DNA of 50,671 bases. Source: Labilibaculum manganireducens. Lineage in GTDB: Bacteria > Bacteroidota > Bacteroidia > Bacteroidales > Marinifilaceae. A program made the position numbers and the translations under genes. Location of the stretch: NCBI RefSeq assembly GCF_002843385.1, contig NZ_MVDE01000036.1:1-50671 (forward strand), given 5' to 3'. Below, piece after piece: positions 44,018 through 50,671 of the stretch. The number at the start of each line of letters is the position of its first letter. Position 1 is the stretch's first letter. A model generated the notes under the pieces. The model was not told the origin of the DNA and did no database searches. It saw only the letters and a list, made by a program, of their open reading frames with translations.

Positions 44018-44530
44018 ATGAAGACCATATTTATTGAATCCAAAGAGCAAATCGACGAAATTATCAACTCATGCGATACCTGCTTTTTGGGAGTCGTCGA
44101 TCCGGAAAACAAACCATATGTTATTCCTATGAACTTTGGCTTTCACGATAATTATATTTATTTACACGGAGCAGGCTTTGGAAAACTAATAGATTGTTTA
44201 AAATTGAACCCGGAAGCATGTGTTACTTTTTGTACACCTCCAGTTTTGGCTTATCAGGATGTTCACATGGCATGCAGTTACCGCATGAAAGGAAAAAGTG
44301 TTGTGGCACGTGGCCCTATCGAGTTCATTATCGATATGGATCAAAAAGTTGATGCGCTGAACATTACCATGGCTAATTATACAGATCACAAATTTACCTA
44401 CAACACGCCAGCCGTTCGTAATGTAGAAGTATACCGTTTGAAAATTGACGAAATTACCGCTAAGGAATTTGGTGCGCCGCATGGCAACAATTTCCCCTGG
44501 CAAATGAAACGAGACAATAAAGAATCTTAA
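44018..44530 (+). CDS. Pyridoxamine 5'-phosphate oxidase-like (Nim-like) flavoprotein
   Basis: A 170-residue split-barrel FMN-binding protein of the PPOX-like family to which the nitroimidazole-resistance proteins (Nim) belong. Seen: DTCFLGVVDPENKPYVIPMNFGFHDNYIYLHGAGFGKLID, and a central SYRMKGKSVVARGPIEFI strand pair. It probably binds FMN and reduces an unknown substrate; resistance cannot be inferred. It begins 21 bases after dnaG and is followed by a terminator. Confidence 0.87.
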   Translation: MKTIFIESKEQIDEIINSCDTCFLGVVDPENKPYVIPMNFGFHDNYIYLHGAGFGKLIDCLKLNPEACVTFCTPPVLAYQDVHMACSYRMKGKSVVARGPIEFIIDMDQKVDALNITMANYTDHKFTYNTPAVRNVEVYRLKIDEITAKEFGAPHGNNFPWQMKRDNKES

Positions 44531-44548
44531 AAAGACCTATAATACAGC

Positions 44549-44580
44549 AAGCCTTCTCATCTCGGGGAGGCTTTTTTTTT
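44549..44580 (+). terminator. Rho-independent terminator
   Basis: AAGCCTTC with GGAGGCTT, then nine T; ends the dnaG operon. Confidence 0.8.
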
Positions 44581-44928
44581 GTTTAGGGCGTTTCCCTCAT
44601 AAATTCGGGTCAGGCTTTCCGTTCCTACTCCTCGCTTTACTCTTCTCTTATATAGCAGCAAGTAAATTAATCAACTTGCCTCTTCCAATTTCTCAAATGA
44701 TTTTATACAGCGCTGTGGGGTATCCACTTCAATCCTTAACGCAATAATATACAATTTGCTCAACTTGGCACATTTGACAGTTGTAATTTGTTTCTCATAA
44801 GCATATATTTGCTTATTAACAAAATAACATGTGATTTGTGCTTGTTTCACTATTACAGTGCAAAATAGATGATTCAAATAAACATATTTAAATAATATTA
44901 TTTGTAAATACTTAACATTTAATCGATT
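44581..44928. other. Intergenic region with a fragment of a dispersed repeat
   Basis: The first part (about 44585-44640: GGGCGTTTCCCTC, AATTCGGGTCAGGCTTTCCG) has the look of a widespread Bacteroidetes repeat and shares AATTCGGG-CAGGCT with the repeats at 14565-14897. The rest is AT-rich; a 68-codon minus-strand frame at 44671-44877 lacks any recognisable feature and is not accepted. The promoter of the next gene should lie near 44890-44915 (ATTATTTGTAAAT). Confidence 0.5.
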
Positions 44929-46869
44929 ATGAGAAAATTAATTTTTGCATTCTTATTTCTTTCCTTTGTTTTTGCAGCTTGCGATAATGGAAGTGATAAG
45001 AATTTAGATGATTTAAAAAAAGAAAATCAAGAGTTGAAAGATGCGCTTGCTGCCAGCTCTAAAATTACCAATGTAGAATTTACAGCATCTGAAATGATAT
45101 TAACCTATACTAATGGGTTAAAGTTGACAACTTCCATACCAGATGTATTAAGAGGTGAAGATGGTACTACGCCAAAAATTGGAGAGAATGGAAATTGGTG
45201 GATTGGTACTACTGACACTGGAGTTCTTGCACAAGGACAAAATGGTGCCGATGGCACTGATGGATCTGACGGTACAGATGGAAGTTCTCCAATTATTGGC
45301 GAGAATGGAAATTGGTGGATAGGCGATACCGACACAAATGTTGCTGCTACGGGAGCTTCTGGTGTTGCTGGTGTAGGAATTCAATCAATAAGTTTCGATC
45401 AGTCAACAGGAGTAATGACCATCACCTTAACAAATGGAACTGAATCAAAATTTGTTATCGACAACAAAGATGGAAGCTTGGCAGCATACATCATGGAAGA
45501 TTTAAATGGAAAGTATTTGGTGAAAAGCATTACCATGGGAGATATTCCATACGCTGAGTTTGAATATAACGATGATCACCAAATTACTAAATTGACTTCT
45601 TATTCGGCTAATGGGTATCAAACCTTTAAAAGGTTCGAAGTTGAAAAAGAGTATGCAGATGGGAAGCCAGGTAAAGTGCTTACCAGACGTTTTGCAACAG
45701 AAAAAACTACAAAATATAGTGATGAAGAGTATATAAATACAATAACCAAGTATGTTGAGTTCGATGAAGATAAAGGAGAATGGTTTTTGAGTGAGGAGTA
45801 TGGAAGAATATACTATTATAGCTTCCGTAATAAAACTAATGGTAAATTTAAATACTATAGATATATTGCAGTTAAAGATGATCGATTGTATAACGAGATA
45901 TCAGAAAATTATGATGGTACATATAGAGTTTATTATTATCAATCTAGTGTAAAGGTTTATAATGAAGAAACAAGTACTGATGATTACTATTATTATTACG
46001 ATGTTTTTGATGAGTGTTATGTATATGAAAATAGTCAGGACTATTGGGAAAAATCGGTGAAAATTTCTGATAATGAATTTAAAATATATAATCAAGGCAC
46101 TGACTATTTCAATGTTAATGGAAGTAGTGATTATCGGGAATATTATCATTTGGTAAGTACTAGAACTATTAAAGGAGAATTTAATATTGGAGAATTAATG
46201 AGTGAAACCTATTCTGATTTTGTTTATGATTCAAGTAATAAAGTTGAAAAAATCTATGAAAGCCAAGAAGAAGGTGTAGAAGCAACCTCATACATTCGAA
46301 ATTCTTATAATGGGGATAATTTAGCCAAAACAGAACGTTTTAATAAAGATGGTGATAGTTGGGTGAAAGAAGCTAAGTATTCAACCTATCAATACAACTC
46401 ACAGAATTTATTAACTCAAGCCATCGAACACGATGCGGAAGGAAATGAGAAAGTAATTTCTAAAATTGAGTACGATCAGGAGGGTAATCCTATTGAGATA
46501 TTCAAATACTATAGTGAACAGGTTGGTCGTTACGGAATAGTTAATCCAGAAACTGGAATCAGAGAGTATCAGGATGTTGTAGTCGCTGAAGCTGGCTTGT
46601 ATTCTTACGCTAAATTGGAATACAATTATACCATGAAAAATTTCTTTGGAAATACGATTGCTGGTTTATTCCCAGAATTGTATGGATTTAATTTTAACAA
46701 TTCCTTGAAAAGCGGGACTTTTTCAAATTCTATAAATGCAGGTGCTATAGAGTACAAGAATTTCAATGATGGGGGTTATCCTCAAATAATGGAATTTATT
46801 GGATCGGGAGATGATGATTCATCATTCATTGGTCAATTAAAAATTGAATACATCAAAATTGAAGATTAA
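44929..46869 (+). CDS. Surface lipoprotein with collagen-like stretch and Tyr-rich repeats
   Basis: A 646-residue lipoprotein, Cys18 in VFAAC. A short coiled coil (DDLKKENQELKDALAAS) is followed by two copies of PKIGENGNWWIG/PIIGENGNWWIG with a Gly-x-x run (GQNGADGTDGSDGTDGSS) between, as found in DUF4988-type Bacteroidetes surface proteins. The rest (about 190-646) is full of Tyr, Asp and Glu with YD-like units (YSTYQYNSQNLLTQAIEHDA; ISKIEYDQEGNPIEIFKYY). It is probably exposed on the cell surface and binds a polymer or surface; the ligand is unknown. Single gene closed by a hairpin. Confidence 0.8.
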   Translation: MRKLIFAFLFLSFVFAACDNGSDKNLDDLKKENQELKDALAASSKITNVEFTASEMILTYTNGLKLTTSIPDVLRGEDGTTPKIGENGNWWIGTTDTGVLAQGQNGADGTDGSDGTDGSSPIIGENGNWWIGDTDTNVAATGASGVAGVGIQSISFDQSTGVMTITLTNGTESKFVIDNKDGSLAAYIMEDLNGKYLVKSITMGDIPYAEFEYNDDHQITKLTSYSANGYQTFKRFEVEKEYADGKPGKVLTRRFATEKTTKYSDEEYINTITKYVEFDEDKGEWFLSEEYGRIYYYSFRNKTNGKFKYYRYIAVKDDRLYNEISENYDGTYRVYYYQSSVKVYNEETSTDDYYYYYDVFDECYVYENSQDYWEKSVKISDNEFKIYNQGTDYFNVNGSSDYREYYHLVSTRTIKGEFNIGELMSETYSDFVYDSSNKVEKIYESQEEGVEATSYIRNSYNGDNLAKTERFNKDGDSWVKEAKYSTYQYNSQNLLTQAIEHDAEGNEKVISKIEYDQEGNPIEIFKYYSEQVGRYGIVNPETGIREYQDVVVAEAGLYSYAKLEYNYTMKNFFGNTIAGLFPELYGFNFNNSLKSGTFSNSINAGAIEYKNFNDGGYPQIMEFIGSGDDDSSFIGQLKIEYIKIED

Positions 46870-46884
46870 CTTTTATTAAAATAG

Positions 46885-46923
46885 ATATTGATTCGCCGCA
46901 AACACTGTGGCGAATCAATATTT
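46885..46923 (+). terminator. Terminator-like hairpin
   Basis: Thirteen-bp perfect stem ATATTGATTCGCC with GGCGAATCAATAT, loop of 11, followed by only a short T-run. Confidence 0.7.
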
Positions 46924-46960
46924 GAGTTTAAAAGAAAAATTAAATTATTAATATCTTCGG

Positions 46961-46995
46961 TGGCTGCTTCAGTAATAAATTGAAGCAGCCATTTT
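46961..46995 (+). promoter_or_regulatory. Hairpin in the leader of the TonB receptor gene
   Basis: Eleven-bp perfect stem TGGCTGCTTCA with TGAAGCAGCCA, loop GTAATAAAT, then TTTTAT, 16 bases before the ATG at 47008. It could be a second terminator or an attenuator of the receptor operon. Confidence 0.5.
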
Positions 46996-47007
46996 ATCTT
47001 CTGCCAC

Positions 47008-49290
47008 ATGTCTCAATTTTTACGACTGAATTTATTGATTTCAGTTTTGCTTGTACTTATACAACCTTCGTTTGCTCAAATGTCAATTAAAGGGATTGTT
47101 GTGGATCAATCAAGTGGTTTGCCAATCGAACGGGTAAGTTTAAGTGGTTTATCGGTAAATAAAAATGCTGTAACCAAAACGAATGGAGTATTTTTAATCG
47201 AAAATGTTCAAACGGATTCGGTGTTATTTGCAATTCGTCATGTATCGTATCGTGCAGATACTTTATGGATTAGTGCGAATACGGAAAATTTAATTATTGA
47301 GCTTGCTCCTTTGGTAATTAAATTGGACAACATTAGCGTATCAGCTATGGCGCAAAGAAAAAGTAAAAGACCGGTTGATAATGTAATATTGGGAATAAAG
47401 GAAATTGAAGCTTTACCAATCCAACTTGGCGAAGTAGATGTTTTGAAAGCATTAGAAGTTCAGCCAGGAGTCTTTAGAACCAGTGAATTGAGTTCGGCAA
47501 TAAATGTAAGAGGTGGATCTGGTGGACACAATAGTTTTTTGCTAGACGGGCAAACCATATTTAATCCGAATCATCTATTGGGCTTTATGAGTACATTCAA
47601 TGCTGATTTAATAGAAGGGGTTGAAATGAGCAAAAGTGGTTATCATCCAAATTTGGGAGGTAGTTTATCTTCATTTATCCAGATATACAATAGAATTGGT
47701 AACACCGATCAATATAAAGGCAAAATAGGAATTGGATTACTGTCTTCCAGGTTAATGATAGAAGGACCTCTAAAAAAAAATAAATCATCGATAATAATTG
47801 GTGCTCGCAAGTCTTATTTCGACCTTTTCACAAAAACCTATAATAGAATTCATGAAGGGAAAATTGATTTTACTCCTCTTCCGGAATATAGTTATAATGA
47901 TATTCAGTTTAAACTTCATTCGAGTTTAGGCCGCAAAAGTTTTATTGAATTTATTGGTTTTAATAGCTCCGATAAATTGGATTTGATAAAAGAGAGCAGT
48001 AAAAAACTAAACACTGGTTGGAGCAATAAATTTTTGGCACTTCACTTAAAATACTATCCTTCAGGCAAAAATTATTTTAGTTTTAATTCAGGAGTTAGCT
48101 CTTATTCGTTTGATTTGGATAGAGATTTTAATAGTCATTTGTTAATGCGTAGTGATATTTATCGTTGGAACAATTCTTTTAATTGGGAAAGGGAGTTTTC
48201 TAAAGTATTAAATATTTCAAGTGGATTATTTTTTGATCGAACCTGGTATAGGCATAACAACAGGAAACTAGAGAACCAATTACTGCTTGAAGAACAAAGT
48301 GAAAAGCTTCAATCAATATATACAGGAGCGTATATTCAATCGGAAATAAATTTGTCTTCCACAGTCAGGTTTGATTTGGGATTAAGGCTAAATAGTTTCT
48401 TTCAAGACAAATGGTTTTTGAAACCTGCTCCCCGATTAGTTTTGGCTTATGCAAAAAATGATTTACGAATCAACCTTACATATGCCCGGACTTATCAGTT
48501 TGATCATTTGATTACAGCATATGGCATGAATTTGCCTAACGATATTTGGTACCCATCTGGCAGCGATTTTCCGGAAGAGAGCTCTGATCAGGTGACTATA
48601 GGAGCTAAAAAGAAGTTCAATAAAATTTTACAGGGCGGTATTTCTTTGTTTTACCGAAAAATGAATCATCAGTTCGATTATAAGGAAGGAGCAGATATAG
48701 TATTCGAAAGTGTAAGTGAGCAAATACTTATAGGAAAAGGTGAGGCCAAAGGAATAGAGGCTAATTTCAATTTATCCTTAGGTAATATAGCGAGTGATAT
48801 TAACTATACTTTGGCAGACACATGGCGAAAAACAGATGGTATTAATAATGGACAGAAATATCATCCTTCATTTGATATTACCCATAATGTTAATGCATCG
48901 TTTCAATACAAGATAAAAGCAAATTTGTCTTTTTGTGCATCTTGGTTTTTTGCTTCAGCTCAATATATCACTTATCCCCAAGGATTAATGTTGGTTCAAG
49001 GATTTGGAAATGACATTGCAAAACAAAATTTGGTTCCTTTGTATGGGAAGAGAAATAATGTTCAAATGCCTTCAACTCATCGTCTTGATTTGTCCTTAAA
49101 TTATTCAAAGGAGCATTCAAAGGGGCGGTCTGCAATAAGTATAGGTGTGTATAATGTTTACAACAAGGCAAATCCATATTTCGTTTATTTTGATACAGAG
49201 AAATCAGAAATAAATTCAACCCGAATAATACCTAAACAAAAATCAATGATTCCATTTTTACCCAGTTTTAATTACAGCTATGAATTTTAA
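47008..49290 (+). CDS. TonB-dependent receptor paired with a DUF4249 protein
   Basis: A 760-residue outer-membrane receptor: signal peptide (1-23), a carboxypeptidase-regulatory-like domain (about 25-110, IKGIVVDQSSGLPIERVSLSG), plug (about 125-230, LPIQLGEVDVLKALEVQPGV, SSAINVRGGSGGHNSFLLDG) and a barrel ending in FNYSYEF. This shorter receptor type with a following DUF4249 gene is a recurring Bacteroidetes pair of unknown substrate, distinct from SusC/SusD. Two hairpins lie just upstream. Confidence 0.92.
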   Translation: MSQFLRLNLLISVLLVLIQPSFAQMSIKGIVVDQSSGLPIERVSLSGLSVNKNAVTKTNGVFLIENVQTDSVLFAIRHVSYRADTLWISANTENLIIELAPLVIKLDNISVSAMAQRKSKRPVDNVILGIKEIEALPIQLGEVDVLKALEVQPGVFRTSELSSAINVRGGSGGHNSFLLDGQTIFNPNHLLGFMSTFNADLIEGVEMSKSGYHPNLGGSLSSFIQIYNRIGNTDQYKGKIGIGLLSSRLMIEGPLKKNKSSIIIGARKSYFDLFTKTYNRIHEGKIDFTPLPEYSYNDIQFKLHSSLGRKSFIEFIGFNSSDKLDLIKESSKKLNTGWSNKFLALHLKYYPSGKNYFSFNSGVSSYSFDLDRDFNSHLLMRSDIYRWNNSFNWEREFSKVLNISSGLFFDRTWYRHNNRKLENQLLLEEQSEKLQSIYTGAYIQSEINLSSTVRFDLGLRLNSFFQDKWFLKPAPRLVLAYAKNDLRINLTYARTYQFDHLITAYGMNLPNDIWYPSGSDFPEESSDQVTIGAKKKFNKILQGGISLFYRKMNHQFDYKEGADIVFESVSEQILIGKGEAKGIEANFNLSLGNIASDINYTLADTWRKTDGINNGQKYHPSFDITHNVNASFQYKIKANLSFCASWFFASAQYITYPQGLMLVQGFGNDIAKQNLVPLYGKRNNVQMPSTHRLDLSLNYSKEHSKGRSAISIGVYNVYNKANPYFVYFDTEKSEINSTRIIPKQKSMIPFLPSFNYSYEF

Positions 49291-50092
49291 TCGAAGACAA
49301 ATGCGTAGTGCTTTTATATGGACAGTATTGATTGTGATCACCCAAACGCTGCTATCATGCATGCTCAAAGATGATGTAGATATTGAATTCCCGGATGTAG
49401 AAAGCCAAATGATGCTTGAATGTTATTTATGTCCGGAGGAAAATTATGAGTTGACATTTATGGAAACGAATAAGCTTAGTGAAGATCTAATTCTTCAGCT
49501 CAATTGGAATGCAGATATCACTATTAGATCCTATCATGACACTATTTCCCTTTTTAATATTTTGAATATAGAGAAAGAAACGGGGTATGTATTCAATTAC
49601 GGTACTCCATCAATTGTACCGAATAATGAGAGCGGAACTTACTATCTGGATGTTGTTACAGAATCTGGCATTAAAATTACAGCTCAAACGAATATTGTAT
49701 CTCCTGTTAAAATTAGTGAAATACAGCTTAAAGATAAAAATCTAAGTGTTCTTTTCACAGCAGATACTGATTCAACTCAACGGTATTATTCTTTGTTAGT
49801 GGAAGGATATCTGGATGGTGAATATACAAAAGTAAGAGACTATATAAATGCAAGTAAAACAAATGAGAATGAAATTACTTATTCGGTTAAAGCGAGTTTT
49901 TATAAATGGGAATCAATAAAAGTAAAGTTATTTCATATTACTATGGATAACTATCATTTTCAAATGTCAGCGAAAAATGCCTTAGCCGCTAATATGGATC
50001 CATTTTCTGTTCCAGAGGAGATTAAGTCAAATGTAAGTGGCGCAAAAGGGGTATTTACGTACTTTACTGTAGATTCTTTACAGATTAAATAG
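49280..50092 (+). CDS. DUF4249-type lipoprotein
   Basis: A 270-residue lipoprotein with Cys27 in TLLSC; the ATG at 49280 overlaps the receptor stop by 11 bases, and an ATG at 49301 is a possible alternative. The mature protein is beta-rich (MMLECYLCPEENYELTFMETNKLSED; YYLDVVTESGIKITAQTNIVSPVKISEIQLK), matching the DUF4249 pattern of small extracellular lipoproteins encoded next to TonB receptors. Translational coupling supports a joint role. Confidence 0.88.
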   Translation: MNFNRRQMRSAFIWTVLIVITQTLLSCMLKDDVDIEFPDVESQMMLECYLCPEENYELTFMETNKLSEDLILQLNWNADITIRSYHDTISLFNILNIEKETGYVFNYGTPSIVPNNESGTYYLDVVTESGIKITAQTNIVSPVKISEIQLKDKNLSVLFTADTDSTQRYYSLLVEGYLDGEYTKVRDYINASKTNENEITYSVKASFYKWESIKVKLFHITMDNYHFQMSAKNALAANMDPFSVPEEIKSNVSGAKGVFTYFTVDSLQIK

Positions 50093-50328
50093 TTTAGTAG
50101 TTCGCATATTTCTGATTTCGATTTTCATTAACAATACTTCACGTGGTATTACAAATACCAGTCATATCTTTATTTCAAAGATTAAAGTAGTTTTATTTTA
50201 TCGGGTTATAAAATGCTTGTAATTTGGAACACCATCAGGAATCATTCACTCATTTACTTTTCATCAAAAATTATTCAATCAGGTTATCAATGAGTTAAGA
50301 TAATGTTTAGAAATACTTTCCAAATGCA
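50093..50328. other. Intergenic region before the tandem promoters
   Basis: AT-rich; no gene, repeat or convincing hairpin seen. Confidence 0.5.
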
Positions 50329-50361
50329 TTAGGAATTAGGAAAAATAATCATTTATCTTTG
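50329..50361 (+). promoter_or_regulatory. Strong promoter 1 of 3 (rRNA-type)
   Basis: TATCTTTG at 50354-50361 followed by CACCGCTTTC; TTAGGAATTAGG lies upstream at 50329-50340. The same -7 box and downstream GCAC(C)CGCTTTC recur twice. Confidence 0.65.
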
Positions 50362-50458
50362 CACCGCTTTCAAGGGAAAGTGTCCGGTGTTTAGAGTGAT
50401 TTGGGGAGTAATTTTTTTATCACAGGAACGGGCTTTATTTTTTTTGAAATTTTTTCAC

Positions 50459-50498
50459 TTAGGGATTAGGATTTATTAAAATAAATGATTTATCTTTG
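50459..50498 (+). promoter_or_regulatory. Strong promoter 2 of 3 (rRNA-type)
   Basis: TATCTTTG at 50491-50498 followed by CACCCGCTTTC, with TTAGGGATTAGG at 50459-50470. Confidence 0.65.
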
Positions 50499-50588
50499 CA
50501 CCCGCTTTCGGAGCTAACGAGCTTGTGAGTCACCAGGAAACTTGGGGATTACAGCGAAATTACCCTGAAAAAAAAGTTGAAAAAAGAT

Positions 50589-50620
50589 TTGCAGATTAGG
50601 AATTAAATTCTTTATCTTTG
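50589..50620 (+). promoter_or_regulatory. Strong promoter 3 of 3 (rRNA-type) and start of a leader
   Basis: TTG at 50589-50591 and TATCTTTG at 50613-50620 (21-base gap), followed by CACTCGCTTTC. Downstream is the small hairpin GACAG-AAACGA-CTGTC (50636-50651) and AGAGAATGAAA, consistent with the start of an rRNA leader. The transcript runs out of the window. Confidence 0.7.
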
Positions 50621-50671
50621 CACTCGCTTTCAGAGACAGAAACGACTGTCTTACAGAGAATGAAATTTTAG

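Noticed and set aside
44671-44877. A 68-codon minus-strand frame before the Tyr-rich lipoprotein
   Set aside because: No signal peptide, domain or promoter, and it lies within non-coding, partly repetitive sequence.

Overview
The window looks like chromosome of an AT-rich marine or anaerobic member of the Bacteroidetes (Bacteroidota). This rests on SusC-type TonB-dependent receptors with an N-terminal carboxypeptidase-regulatory-like domain, a DUF4249 partner gene, SPOR lipoproteins, TAnnTTTG-type promoter elements, almost no Shine-Dalgarno sites, and no introns or plasmid/phage functions. A member of the Marinilabiliales/Marinifilaceae (Labilibaculum/Marinifilum-like) is my guess from overall protein flavour, not a demonstrated assignment. 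Starts are revised where a later ATG followed by a signal peptide or family-typical N-terminus is more likely than the longest open frame.

Left edge (1-1.7 kb): the most unusual locus. Four 33-codon genes encode near-identical double-glycine-leader peptides. Three lie in a 173-bp tandem repeat that continues off the left edge; the fourth has a different leader but the same 15-residue core. They are followed by a soluble histidine kinase without a sensor domain. 1.7-6.9 kb: a membrane protein, ruvB and an orphan receiver protein (minus strand); an 850-bp non-coding AT-rich region rich in DnaA-box-like TTATYAACA words and a 29-bp palindrome (candidate replication origin); then rpiB, an Rrf2/IscR-type regulator, a VanZ-like protein and a GIN-domain (DUF2807) protein.

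7-21.6 kb: hemW, a periplasmic rhodanese, a TonB-dependent receptor with an internally duplicated surface lipoprotein, a three-copy palindromic repeat just upstream of a PhoR/PhoB-like two-component pair, comF, a small secreted plug-like domain, a MORN-repeat protein, a TonB-like protein, a cytoplasmic GH16-fold protein lacking its catalytic residues, and a membrane-anchored unknown. 21.9-28.5 kb: a complete tripartite RND efflux operon led by its TetR regulator. 28.8-31.4 kb: a secreted unknown whose stop codon is supplied by a MITE-like element, and a long-chain acyl-CoA ligase.

31.7-44.5 kb is mostly housekeeping: asnS, rpoN, a PAP2-like membrane protein, two SPOR lipoproteins, mgsA, a Pit-type phosphate transporter with a PhoU-like tail, a lipoprotein, a Sir2 deacylase, a secreted unknown, dnaG and a Nim-like flavoprotein. 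44.9-50.1 kb: a Tyr-rich lipoprotein with a collagen-like stretch, and a TonB-dependent receptor/DUF4249 pair. The last 580 bases carry three tandem TATCTTTG promoters with the same downstream sequence and probably drive an rRNA operon just beyond the right edge. I found no tRNA, rRNA, CRISPR array or intact insertion sequence.
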